From Desarmillaria ectypa (Eukaryota; Basidiomycota; Agaricomycetes; Agaricales; Physalacriaceae), in assembly GCA_030407005.1 (NCBI GenBank), contig JAUDYN010000008.1, positions 372,001-436,000 of the forward strand: a stretch of 64,000 nucleotides of DNA. Reading direction: 5' to 3'. The notes below the pieces were generated by a model, which was not told the origin of the DNA, made no database searches, and saw only the letters and a program-made list of their open reading frames with translations. This document shows, in pieces, positions 50,054 to 61,250 of the stretch. Each line of letters begins with the position of its first letter. Position 1 is the stretch's first letter. Position numbers and translations under genes: made by a program.

Positions 50054-51512
50054 TGATGTGCTTGATAATGGCGAGTGACAAAAGAATTAGGGAATGGCAA
50101 TGAACACCAATCACACTAAACCTCTTACTACTCTACACTTAATCACCAATATTGAATTCGGGTGGTTTTGAGTATGATGGAAGCACTCTGCAGACTTCAA
50201 TAATCAAGTACAATTATCTTAAAGATGTTTTATTCATTACTAGTGAGTTTATACAAAGTACTACTTGTACTAGTGGAGTGGGTAAGACACAATTGGATAA
50301 GAGTGACTTGGTTTGAGCTACTGCACTCGTTCTGACTGAAACTGCTTCAGACTGGTGGTGCTCTTGGCCCTATACTGCTTCCTACAAGTGATAAACACTT
50401 GACCAGTCGCACTCTTGGCTGACTAGTGGCACTCTTGGCCTAAGAATAAACTGATGGCACTCTTGGCCCTATACTGCTTCCTACAAGTGATAAACACTTG
50501 ACTAGCCGCACTCTTGGCTAACTAGTGGCACTCTTGGCCTAAGAATAAACTATAACTCCGAGAACTTTGCTTGAACTAACTTCAAAACACTCCGGATCTT
50601 TGCAGGACACAACAGTGACTCTAATGGACTTCAATTCAATGCAATTCTATAGGTGACTTAGCGACTATTAATCACTTCATCGAGGTTAAGCACAAAAGCC
50701 TTTAATTGGGGACACCAGTTACTACCAGTGAGGGCTCAACTGTGGGAATAGCTTGCCTGGTTTGCACAAGCACCCATCCCACTACTTATATACTACTGAG
50801 GCAGAACTATAAATATCATCTGGGTATAGGGTATATTGGTAAGAATTTCTTGGCTAGTCACGAATAATGGTGAATAATCACACAATAGTCGGTCTAGTCT
50901 GTTTTCTTTTCAAATGGTTGGTCTAGAGACTCCACAGTTGGTCTTTCTGCACCCTTGGCACAACTACATGCCCTAGTAATGCAGTTATATGGATATCTGG
51001 ATATTGGTGCCTGTAACAGCTATCTGATCATGATCAAGAGTGCAGTCCGGCTCCACTAGCATCGATCATAAGAGATCTATATTGAAATAGTCAGATCTGG
51101 GCTCAAGGTTAATCTATTCCTAATTTATTTCTAAGTCCTGTTTCAAGATTGCCATGTGACTAGTTATCCTGACTTAGGCGTTTATGCCCAGTCTGGGCTG
51201 CTAGTGACAGAACTTCATGAGATCTGTGTACTCTGCTCCTGGTTTTTGTGTGCTAGTAGCATCCTTCGTTTGCTAGTGGCTGTATTTCACTTAGTCCTGC
51301 TAGCATTTGAGTTACTAGTCTGGCCGGCTGGTAGATTTAACCCACTAATGGTGTTGCATCTAAGTCCTGGCTCTACCAGTTGCTTACTGCTTTTAACTAT
51401 CAGCTCAAAGCCTCAGCTATAGTCCTCTATGTATCACTAGTATAGGATAGATATACAATAGTATTGTTACAAAATCGCAAAATCTAGGTGTGAATGCATA
51501 GATGGCATATCA
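50054..51512 (-). mobile_element. Element D copy 1: ~1.46 kb LTR-like insertion in element B
   Basis: On the minus strand it begins TGATATGCCATCTATGCATTC and ends GCACATCA, so its ends are TGAT...ATCA. A minus-strand TATA box precedes a G-rich initiator-like stretch near 50780. No coding domain is present; size and ends suggest a solo LTR of another retrotransposon, though no clean target duplication is visible (CTTCAG occurs on both sides, offset by 4 bp). A ~99-bp unit is tandemly duplicated at about 50360-50560 (ACTCTTGGCC, ACTAGTGGCACTCTTGGCC). The other copy is at 62692 in the opposite orientation. Confidence 0.7.
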
Positions 51513-51800
51513 TTGGCTTCAGAGTCTGTGAAGTCATAGGATATATATTTGTTTTTGTGGGTAATTGTCTATATTTATAATAGTCAGTCTGACCCATGGA
51601 AACCAAGGACTCATCTTTGTGAGATTGGGTCAAGCAAGAGGAATTGAACCCTTGTCAACCTACTCTTTTACTTTCTCAATCTTGGTTGTAGGTGACACCA
51701 CTTCATTAGTGGGCCCTACTGACTGAATGTCTCTCATCTCTTTTCTCTTGGGACAATCCTTGCTCAGGTGACCTTTTTCATCACACCTGAAGCATCTTCC
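51513..51800 (-). pseudogene. Element B gag end with CCHC zinc knuckle
   Basis: The minus strand reads CFRCDEKGHLSKDC (about 51745-51795), a perfect C-x2-C-x4-H-x4-C nucleocapsid knuckle, then a basic tail ending KIEKVKE and a stop near 51660. The knuckle binds the genomic RNA during packaging. The stop separates gag from pol, as in other gag-pol retroelements. Confidence 0.85.
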
Positions 51801-52770
51801 TTCTGCTCATCATTGATCGATGTCCATGGGCTTCCCCACCCTCTGTATGTTGTCCACTGACCAGTTCCAGCATCTTGACTAACACCTGTGCTAGCAGTCA
51901 GCTTTGGAGCCAAGAAACTTGTTGCCCCAGTGGCGGCTTTGCTGCTGGGGTGCTGTTGGGGTTGAGGATGGGAATCCTTCTTCTGCCCATCCCAGGGCAT
52001 GCCAGTGGTCTGATCAAAGACCCACTTGTGTTGTCACTCCTCGTACATTCAGAGGATGTGCTCCTTCCATTCTAGGTATGAACACAGAATGTTGACGCTC
52101 ATGTTTGAGATGAAGGTCATGTAGGAGGAAGGTACTCCTAGTCTGACTGCCTTCACCATGGTGCTGCACTCATTCTCATCAGTTCATCAGCCCACCAATT
52201 TGGCCTCTTCTTCCAATTTCTGGAAGTAGTGGGAGGCAGGCTGCACTCCCATTTGAAGGTTGAACATCTGCTTCTCATGGATTTCTTTAATGGTGGGATC
52301 TCGGAATTGACACAAGACCATATCAATGAAGTCTGCTCAGTCGGGGTAGCAGAAGTGAGCAGTGGTCCCATCATAGGAGTTGCCGACCCAAAATTCAGGT
52401 CTCTTGTAGACCCACCAATCCTTGGTGGCTCTCTCAAAATGGGAAGTCGTGAATAGTACCAGGTGTGATGGCACCTGGAAATAGTGTCTGAACACTTTGA
52501 AGTAGGTGATGCAATCATCTATGAAGCATTTGATATTGTCATGGTCCTCTTTGAACAGGGAGGGGACTTTGATGAGAGTGGGTTTGATGCCCAAGTATGG
52601 GGCATCAGTGGGTGTGTTCCCAACTGGATTGGGGATTGGGTCAGGAGGCCTCTTGCTGGAGGGTGGTCTTGGGATTGAATACTGATCTGCTCATGATCTG
52701 ACAGGAGGATATCCCCTTGGGGAGTCTGTCGGTCTGCCATGTTCCAGCTCCTTTCCTTTTTCTTGATCAT
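51801..52770 (-). pseudogene. Element B gag, capsid region
   Basis: The minus strand reads VPSLFKEDHDNIKCFIDDC, YFKVFRHYF, then SHFERATKDWW (52337-52594), followed after a TGA by FIDMVLCQFRDP and ASHYFQKLEEEAKLVG. This is the Ty3/Gypsy retrotransposon gag (capsid) domain. Stops and frame changes show that it is dead. It lies directly upstream, in coding sense, of the zinc knuckle. Confidence 0.8.
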
Positions 52771-53019
52771 GGAGGTAGTCCATCATCATCTTCCTGGTGG
52801 ATTCCTTTCTATCAAGTTCTTTGTGCATTTCTGCAATACACTTTTCTTTCTTGGCCAATGCAGTTTTTGTCTGTTGCTGGAGTTCTTGATGTCCCTGCAG
52901 GGACAGTTTCGGTTTCTATTTCTTCTCCTGTGCCTGTGAAGAGAAGACTACCACCCTGATAGGGGTGGTATCCTTGTTGTCATGCCCAGTGATGGGGGGG
53001 GGGGGGAGTTGGGCAAGGG

Positions 53020-53715
53020 TCATGGTCTTGTGACCAGAGTATCGGATGGGTAATCTGAAACATTCATATATTGGGACTGGAAGTAGTCCAGCCTATTGTA
53101 GTGTCCATAATTAATGTGGGGTGAATCTAAGCCCCTCCTCTGCCTCTCAGTTAACCTCCAATATCCATAGCCTTTAGAGAGAACATTCCAGTTTCCTCTG
53201 CTCATCATTATTGCAGGGTTGAAGCCCTGGTAGTAAGTCCCCAGTGGCAGCAGGGAAGAGATTTTGGTGCCTATTCGCATGAATGTGGGCATGAATGGTG
53301 GCACCAGGATTTGCACCCTGAATGATGTTGCCTCAATTGAGGGTGAGCCACTTGTCCATGTCTGGTCTGGACTCAGTCCAGAGCATATGTTCTTCGATAT
53401 CGGCACATCAAAGGTTCCAGGTGGTGGTCCAGAAGAGGCTGAATAGATCCCTGTTGACCTCAGAGAGGTCAGGCCAGTTATAGTCTGCCCCATTGGGATT
53501 GAAGAGGCTGTCGGGGTTGCTGGGGAGTGGGGGAAGTGGGGGGGTTGGGGCATCAGGCTCTCCATCATCATTGGAGAGCTCAATGATGGAGAGTGAATTT
53601 GAGGAGTCTGTTCCCCAGGGGTCATCTGGATTTGTCCAGTTCCAGAGACTGTAGGGATGGTTTCGATCCATCCCTGGATCGTTGGAGCTTCAGGGCTCCA
53701 GGAGAGGGAATTCAA
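53020..53715 (-). pseudogene. Element B leader/gag N-terminal ORF
   Basis: A 231-codon frame rich in Pro, Ser and Thr at its start, ending in a Tyr/Asp/Arg-rich stretch (LTERQRRGLDSPHINYGHYN). It is one of the longest uninterrupted frames in element B. It lies upstream of the capsid part and may be gag N-terminus or leader sequence. An overlapping frame at 53408-53671 (SLSIIELSNDDGEPDAPTPP) competes, so which is real is unclear. Confidence 0.4.
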
Positions 53716-54084
53716 CCTTGGAGGTATTCTCCAGTTATGAGGTCAAAGAGCAGGAATTGGGGTATCAGAATGAGGGGGAAGGGTGTATGGAGGTGGGGGG
53801 TCTGTGAACATAACCTGTATATTCCTCATGTATTCTTGAGCTGGGGAGGGGGCGGATCATTCTAGCCAGAAGGTGACATTTCTTGCCCTTGTTGGGGCTT
53901 TGTGTGCATCCTCAATAGAGAAGGCAGAGGTATTTGGGTCTGTGGGGTGGACCCAGGGATGGACGAGTGGAATCTCCTCTCATTCTCCCAGTCTTGTGAA
54001 AAGTATCCTTCTAGGAAGGACATGGTCAGGGTGGAATCATCAGTGTTCTTTGTCACCTTTCATGGTGAAGAAGTGTGCATGCTT

Positions 54085-54196
54085 CTTCTTCATACATAAG
54101 TATGAGAAAAGCAGTGGTAAAAACTAGAAGTACGGTGCCTCCAATGGCAGTGCCAAGAGTAATGGTTCATTGTTCATCTTGGTTGTTGTTGGTCAT
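54085..54196 (-). pseudogene. Element B leader peptide with a transmembrane segment
   Basis: From an ATG at 54196, 55 bp inside the 5' LTR, the minus strand reads MTNNNQDEQ, a TGA, then TITLGTAIGGTVLLVF and TTAFLILMYEEEAC. The second part is a textbook single transmembrane helix followed by acidic residues. The TGA stands where CGA arginine is likely, as elsewhere in the block. Such a segment at the start of the retroelement coding region is unusual. It may be the N-terminus of gag or a separate leader. Confidence 0.45.
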
Positions 54197-54250
54197 GGAT
54201 GCTTCTTCATGGCTAGTGTTGAAGGAGTGGGATGGGAATCTTTTGACTAA

Positions 54251-54666
54251 TGTTATGGCCTTGTCTATCACATGACTTAGGATGTAAGCTTTGGTCTCTC
54301 AAGCTGCTTTGCATTCAGGCAGTCACTCATTTTAGAGACTTGGGCTAGGTCTTTGGTGTGTGGATAGAAAGTGTATGATTGTAATTTAGTTGAAAGATAG
54401 AGTATAATGGTGAAGTTTACTCTACTTATATACTGTAAGTATGGCATTATATTTAGATGAAACGGTATAGTCCATGCTGGAACGGGATCGAAGTAAGGTG
54501 GATCTGGAAAGATCATGGTCCAATAGGAAGAGTATAGGGTGTCTTTGTGTGAAAATGAGGGTGAAAACTGGTGAAAGTCTTGATATGAGGTGAGAACTGT
54601 GGTGGATTAGATGGATGAGTCATAGATATGACTCGGATAAGATAAGATAATGGAAAAATCATAACA
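54251..54666 (-). repeat. 5' LTR of element B
   Basis: 416 bp, TGTTATGGCC to CATAACA, the partner of 45036-45451. It contains the minus-strand TATATAAG box near 54430. The transcript would start here and run leftward. Confidence 0.88.
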
Positions 54667-56973
54667 ACATTACCATAGGTTCAAAGAAACCTCAGTTAGT
54701 TCTGAATGCTGCTTTTTCTTCATCACCTTCTCGAATGTGGACATTGTTATACCCTCATCATACACCTAGTTTTGAAAAGTATTTGGCTCCTCATAACTTG
54801 CTGATGAGTTCTGATATCAATGGGAGGGGATAATGATTCTTGATCATCATTTCATTCAGTTTTTGATAATTCTGAACAGGTCATAGTGAACCATCCTTCT
54901 TCTTGACAAAGAAGAATGAGAACATGAAGGGTGATTTTGAGGGATGAATATGCCCAGAGTCAAGGTTCTCATTGAGAAATTTATCCAGTTGTCCTTGTTC
55001 ATTTTAATTGAGAGGATAGACTTTACAGTCTAACATTGACTTGGCATTAGAGATTAGCTTGATGGCATGATCCCATGGTTTCCAATCTGGTAATTCATTG
55101 AGACTTTCTTTAGAAAATAGGTCTTGGAAACTTTGATACTGAGAAGGCATGAGCTCCTTGAAGGTCTTCTTCAGCTTTTCCACATTTGTGGCTGCAGCCA
55201 GTTCATTGGCATGGTGTACCACTCATAGTAGGATCTCTTCTTGCATATTGATGGCAAGAATACTTTCACCTTCTTTGAGTTCTTCATCCCATCTATCTTC
55301 TTCATCAGAGTCTGGAAGGGTGAAATGATTCTTGATACAATGACATTGTATGAATGTCATTGATCCTATTTTCCAATTAACCAATGGGTTATGGCATTTA
55401 AGCCAATCATGGCCCAAATATACTATTTTGGAACCCAAATCTGTGACTGCAAGGTCAATTCATTCAATGTGGTCTCTGATAGTCATTTAGAGTTCCACAA
55501 ATTCAGTTATGTCACCTGCTTTATTATGGGTTCTGTCTGCATTGTAAACAGGGATTGGAGCAGCAGCTTTTCTGGTATCCAACTGGTGTTGTTGGACATA
55601 GGTTCAATTGATAGAGCTGCCAGTGCAACCACTATCCAACAATGCATGGGTTGTCAAGGTTTTCTTTCCAGTATAGAGAGCAAGTTGGATATCCACCAAA
55701 AAGTCTCTTCCAGAACTTTTAGTACTATGGATATATCAAATCATTTCATGAAGTTCATAGAGTTGCTTGCATGCAGAGCTCTCTTTGGTGTTCAAGCTCT
55801 GGATGAGCTCATCTGTAATCTCTCTAAGTCATTTGGGATGAATCCAAGTAGAAAGAATGGCTTTAGCAATGGCCAAGTTTTTAGTGGTTCGAATAGCATA
55901 TAGAGTCCAGTCAACTCTAAAGGGCTTATACCACATGTGATTTGATACCCCCATGACCAGCAGGATTTCAGTAGTCAGTACCCCCTTGTTAGGTGGGATT
56001 TTGGGTATTGGGATACTGGTTTTGGACTGTTTTGCTTTCCATTGCAGGAAAACCATGTCATCTTCTTCATTGGGTACTTCAACAATAGTGGTGGTTCTGT
56101 TGGAGTGCCCTCTCTTTACCACCTGGACACTAGCAGATTCCTGTCCTATGGCTATTGTGAGTGCTACTAGTGATGGGCAATAGGCAGTTGCACTCTGATC
56201 TCTGGGAATGTCAACTGGCAAAGTTGGCATTCATTCTGTGCTGTCAGAGTCAGAATCTACTGGTATCAGCAGCTCAACTGACATCTTCTCCCTCAGGTCA
56301 GAGGGCTTGCTACTATGTCTCTGGCTAGCACTTTCCTTGATGGAGCTAGACTGAGGTCTTGCCAGACTCAGCTGAACTTTCAGATCCTGTTTCAGATGCC
56401 TCTTTTTACTGCATGGACACTAGTAGCTTCCTTCTGTTCTTCAGCCTGCATTCGCTCAGGAATGCAAACAGCATTGGAAGAATGCCGGACTTGGCTTGAT
56501 GCTGCCAAGGTTCCACTACTATCAGTTCTGGTGGAGTACTCAGAGATAGTATCAGGTGCAAATATAGATGTCATCATTGTGATTGGTTCCACCATCTGGT
56601 TTCTCTCAACCAGATCTGATAGCATGTGGCCCTGGCTTTGGCCTTGGTAGATGCTTGTTTCTCCCACCAACCCTGGCAAGGTTTGTAGACTTGGCTCCCT
56701 AAATGGGGGCACTGGAGTGTTCAGCTTCAGAGACTTGAGGACATCCCATCTACTGACCCTTATCCACAGTTTTACCTGCATATCCAGTGAGTCTACCAAA
56801 GTAGACTTGGTGGACTTCATGGCAGTGCCAGCACTGCCTGGCAAATCCTGCATCTCATCAGGGGCTTGGGATTCACTATAGATTATTGTGTCAGCATCTT
56901 TCAGGAGCATGACATACCTGTTTGTGTGCAATTTTTTGATGTTCTTTGGTTTGGGAGTCTGTAACAAAGTCAC
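54667..56973 (-). pseudogene. Element A pol, 5' part (linker, protease, RT start)
   Basis: In coding order: linker frames (56392-56973 and 55829-56230, the latter with VEVPNEEDDMVFLQWKAKQ); protease loop LLDSGCTGSSIN on the minus strand near 55610-55645; GSKIVYLGHDWLKCHNPLVN (55223-55438); and the RT N-terminus with LNELPDWKPWDHAIKL (55004-55222), the K-K-D-G-S-L motif near 54900 and N-V-H-I-R-E-G-D-E-E-K-A-A-F near 54715-54745. In-frame TGA codons follow several of these. The conserved QDYR arginine reads CAA (Gln) here, the other outcome of CpG decay. Confidence 0.78.
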
Positions 56974-57063
56974 ATTTTTATATGCAATATTTGAATATCC
57001 TAAATTGAGTATATAAGTCTAACCCATGGAAGCTGAGGACTCACCACTAGGAGACTTGGTTGA

Positions 57064-57486
57064 TGTTATGCACCGACTTGGGCATGTGACTTGGGACAGT
57101 CAGCTGATCTCTCTGGGCCATTACGCATTTGAATGATCACCCAAGATGAGAGATAGAAGCTAAAAGTCTTCTGTGTTGTGCGAACAAGAAGTATATGATT
57201 GTAATTTAAACAAGAGATAGAGTACAACTGTCTAGTTTACTCTGTTTATATAGTATTTCTGTGGCGTTATAATTAGATGAAACACTATGGTCCATGCACA
57301 AATGGTGTCAAAGTAGGACGATCCGGGAGGATCATAGAACCAATAGAGAGTGTCTGGGGTGACAGACAGTGAGAATGAGGGTGGTAGCCAGCAAATAGCT
57401 GGATACGAGTCAGTTTCTTGAATCAATTAGGTGGATGAGTCATGGATATGACTTGGATAAGATAAGATAACAGAAAAATCGTAACA
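57064..57486 (-). repeat. 3' LTR of element C
   Basis: 423 bp, TGTTATGCACC to TCGTAACA, followed by the polypurine tract (plus-strand TTACCCCCTTG at 57487). Related to but clearly diverged from the B LTRs. A minus-strand TATATAAA box lies near 57245. Confidence 0.82.
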
Positions 57487-57518
57487 TTACCCCCTTGTTA
57501 AAGCAGTCATCCTGACTG

Positions 57519-60500
57519 CTAAGGCTCTTCCAAAGGGGTGTTGAACTGTGTTGTGATTTGACTGATCCAGTACTGATCAATCAGTTTTTTCCATATTTCC
57601 TCATCTGGATTGACAATCCACTTGGTATATCCATCTTTTCTTTTGGTGAGGTAGGCTATGTCACCATGTTCCGAGTATTCGTGGTCCAGTATCTTGACCA
57701 CTGCTTTGTCCTTGGTTGCGATTTTTGGAGTGTATATGGTGCAGTTTACGCTAGCCTGATACTCTTGGATTGCTTCCAAGGCATTTGTCATTTTGTTCTC
57801 TCGGACCCATGAATTGTGCTCATGGGTCCATCCTTTCCATTTGACCAGGTAGTCCATGACCTCTCTGGATGGTTGTCCTCACTTGGATCGTACCTTTCTG
57901 ATGCACGCATCCAAGACTTCTTCAATTTCGTACTCTTCTTGACCATCGACGAGGTCTGGAGGAGGAGGCGGTGGTTGTTCTTGGTTCGCAAATGAGGGTG
58001 CAACATATGGAGTCAGCAACTTCTCATTGAACTAAGGGTGAATCTTCCAATGGGGTGGCAGCTTTAACTTGTACACTGCTGCTCCCGATTTCTCGATGAT
58101 TTCGAATGGTCCTGTTTGCTTGTCATTGAGCTTTTTCTTTGGTCATGGAAGATGGAGGTTGGCGGTGTCAAGCCATACCTTATCCCTGATTTTGTATTGT
58201 CGAGGTGCCTGTTTCCTCTTGTCATATTGCGCCTTCATTTGTGCCGCTGCTTTTTCTAATGCTTTATGGACTTCTTTATGGACCTTGGCCATAGTTTCCA
58301 TAAAGTCAACAGCTGCAGGATTCGCGAAGCTGGTTTTCTGGATCGACTCAGGAATGAGTCAGGGATTTTGTCTGTATAGGACCATGAAAGGACTTTTGCC
58401 CATAGCCGAGTGAACTCGGTTGTTGTGGGCAAATTTGGCGAGTGGTAGCCATGCTACCCAGTCAGTCTGTCAGTGATTGACAAAGATGCAGAGGTATTTT
58501 TCGACCTCCTGGTTGACTCTGTCTGTCTGTCCATCTGTCTGTGGATGATAGGCCATGGAGGCATTCTGTGTGATGTCTAACATTCGATATAGTTCCTTCA
58601 TGAATGTTGAGATGAACTGGGGTCCTCGATCCAAGATGACCACTTGTGGCATTCCATGCTTCACATATATGTGGTTGTGAAGTATTAATGCCCATCCTTC
58701 AGCAGATAACTCCTCATTACATGGAATAAGGAGAATGTTCTTGGAGAAACAATCTACTATAACCAGTAGAGCATCAAATCTGTCTGACTCGGGGAGTCCA
58801 GTGACCATATCGACTGAGATATGCATCCATGGCATATCTGGGATAGCATTTGGGTGAAGAGGTGCAGCCTTGGCCTGCGTATCACTCTTTGTTCACTGAC
58901 AAGTCTCACATCCTTTGATGTAGGATTCAACATCTTTCTTCATTTTTGGCCACCAATATTCTCAAAGAATGAGTTCCTTGGTCTTGGCGATACCTGGATG
59001 TTCGGCAGTGATATGGTCATGGAATTGAGAGATGATCTCACTGTGTATAATTGAGTCATTGGGAATATAGACTCGTCCATCGTACCACAGGATTTCATCT
59101 TCCTGGGTGATTTCTCAATCCCCTGGTCCCACTGATCCTTCTGTTTTGTTGCGTCTCTTATATGCATGATCCTTTCTTTGATTGTTGGTAATACCAGCAC
59201 TTGGAAATGTTCTGGAGATAGAATGACAATGTCTTGATTGTCTTCTTTTCCCTGATCGTGATCATCTTGTCTGCTGAGAAGATTGGCCTTTTGGTTAGCG
59301 GTTCCAGCTTTGTGTTGAAGAACAAAGTGGTACTCCACTAGTTTGGTAACCCACCAAGCTTGTCGGCGATTCAACTTCTGGGGTTTCCAGAAGTATTGGA
59401 GATTCTGGTGGTCAGTCCAGATCTCGACAATCTCTTTGGCACCCATAAGGTAATGACGCCATTCTTCTAGCACTAGCATGATTGCTAACAACTCCTTGTC
59501 ATAGATTTCATAGTTACGCTCAGTGACAGTGAGTGCTTTTGACATGAAGGCAACTGGTCTCCATTTGCCCTCCTTTTCTTGACTTAGGACGGCACCAATG
59601 GCTCCATCACTAGTGTCGGCTTCGACTCAGAACTTTCCATCATCCGAGGGAATCATAAGAACTACATTTGTTGTCATCAACTTTTTGAGTTGATTAAACA
59701 CTTGTTCCTGTTCTGACCCCCACGTCCAGTCTACCTTTCTGGTTAACTGAGTAAGGGGATGTACTATCTTGGAGTAGTCCTTGATAAACTTTCAGTAGAA
59801 GTTTGTGAATCCTAAGAAGGATTGTAGTTCCTTCTTCTTTGTTGGAGTGGGCCATTCAGCTATGCCTGCAATCTTGACTGGGTCCATGCGAATGGCATCT
59901 TCGCTAATGATAACCCCAAGGTATTCGGTCTCGAGTACCTCGAATTCACATTTCTCTGGTTTGAGGAACAACTTGTTCTCTCGAAGATGTTGGAGTACTT
60001 GTCGTACTATGTTTCGGTGTTCAGACAAGGACTTTGTGAATATGAGTATATTGTCAAGGTAAATCATGACTTTTTCTCTGGCGATCAAATCCTTGAATAT
60101 GTCGTTCATCATCCACTGGAACATGGCTGGTGAGTTCATAAGTCCAAAGAACATAACCATAGGCTCAAAGAGTCCTTGATTAGTTCTGAATGTGGCTTTT
60201 TCTTTGTCTCCATCTTGAATATGGACATTGTTATATCCCCAGCGGATGTCCAGCTTGGAGAAATACTTGGCTCCCCATAGTTTGTTGATAAGCTCGGAGA
60301 TGAGCGGAAGGGGATAACGATTTTTAATCATCATTTCATTCAGTTTTCAGTAATCCTGAACTGGTCATAGGGAGCCATCCTTTTTCTTGATGAAAAAGAA
60401 AGGAGACGTGAAGGAGGATTTCGAGGGATGGATACGTCCCAAGTCCAAGTTCTCATCTAAGAACTTGTCCAGTTGTTCTTGCTCATTTTGGTTGAGTGGG

Positions 60501-61250
60501 TACACTTTGCAGTCCAAGGTAGATTTCGTGTTGGGGACCAATTCAATTGTGTGGTCCCAGGGTCTTCTTTCTGGTAATTTGTCAAAGCTTTCTTTAGAGA
60601 ATAGATCTCTGAAGCTCTGATACTGAGGAGGCACGAGCTCCTCAAACATCTGTTTTGGTTTTTCAGTGTTGGCGGCTGCAGCCAACTCATTCGCATGATG
60701 GATGGCATGAAGTATGATTTCTTCTTGCATATTGACGGCAAGAATACTCTCTCCTTCTTCGAGCTCTTTGTCCCATCGATCTTCTTCATCTGCATCAGGC
60801 AGAGTGAAATGGTTTTGGATGCAATGACATCATCCGAATGTCAAGATCCCCGCCTTCCAGTTGACGAAAGGATTATGGCACTTAAGCCAGTTGTGGCCCA
60901 AGTACACAGTCTTGGAGCCTAGGTCAGTGACCGCAAGGTCAATTTGTTCGCTATGTCCTCTGATGGTCATTCGGAGTTCTACGAATTCTGTAATGTCCCC
61001 TGCCTTGTTGCGTGTTCCGTCGGCATTATAGACCAGTATAGGGGCTGCGGCCTTCCTGGTGTCCAACCGATGTTGCTGGACGTAAGTTCAGTTGATAGAG
61101 CTGCCTGTGCAGCCACTATCCAACAATGCTCAGGTTGTCAAAGTCTGTTTCCCGGTACATGGGGAAAGTTGGATATCCACCAGGAAGTCCCATCCGGAAC
61201 TCTTGGTACCACGAATATAATGAATTGGTTCATGTAATTCATAGAGCTGT
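57519..61250 (-). pseudogene. Element C pol (protease, RT, RNase H, integrase, chromodomain)
   Basis: In coding order: protease with LLDSGCTGSS (about 61105-61130); RT N-part KPKQMFEELVPPQYQSF and FFFIKKKDGSL (60365-60730); RT palm SKLDIRWGYNNVHIQDGDKE and LGVIISEDAIRMDP (59792-60334), with the catalytic box reading YLDN instead of YLDD at about 60044; RNase H YEIYDKELLAIMLVLEEWRH and WTDHQNLQYF (58940-59545); H2C2 zinc region; integrase SVDMVTGLPES, DRGPQF, NQEVEKYL (58470-58835); and a chromodomain YEIEEVLDACI to DYLVKWKGWTHEHNSWV (about 57785-57940). The chromodomain places it in the chromoviruses, which often target heterochromatin. TGA replaces arginine at several conserved sites. Confidence 0.87.

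Larger units (their letters stand above)
45036..54666 (-). mobile_element. Chromovirus B (Ty3/Gypsy), nested in element A's RT
   Basis: This is a complete element between two 416-bp LTRs (45036-45451 and 54251-54666), both TGTTATGG...CATAAYA. Flanks are ATATT on the left and ACATT on the right, a 5-bp target duplication with one mismatch. Minus-strand order from the right LTR: leader with a transmembrane reading, gag, zinc knuckle, pol. Pol order is protease, RT, RNase H, integrase, chromodomain. It is interrupted by element D at 50054-51512. LTRs differ by about 28 of 416 positions by hand count, nearly all transitions. Confidence 0.87.
42019..57063 (-). mobile_element. Chromovirus A (Ty3/Gypsy), split by elements B and C
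   Basis: This is the outermost retrotransposon, coding on the minus strand. Its 3' LTR is 42019-42413. Internal sequence runs 42414-45035, is interrupted by element B (45036-54666), resumes at 54667 and is cut again at 57064 by element C. The remainder (most of gag and the 5' LTR) would lie beyond the window. Domain order in coding direction is linker, protease, RT, RNase H, integrase, chromodomain, as in chromoviruses. It carries many in-frame TGA codons and is CpG-poor, so it is old and inactive. Confidence 0.85.

Noticed and set aside
51156..51422. 88-codon hydrophobic ORF as a host gene
   Set aside because: It lies antisense within element D, and its preservation in both copies (51156-51422 and 62781-63047) simply reflects their recent common origin.
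52990..53008. G-run of about 10 as a G-quadruplex
   Set aside because: A single homopolymer run without further G-tracts in register; likely polymerase slippage in decayed gag sequence.
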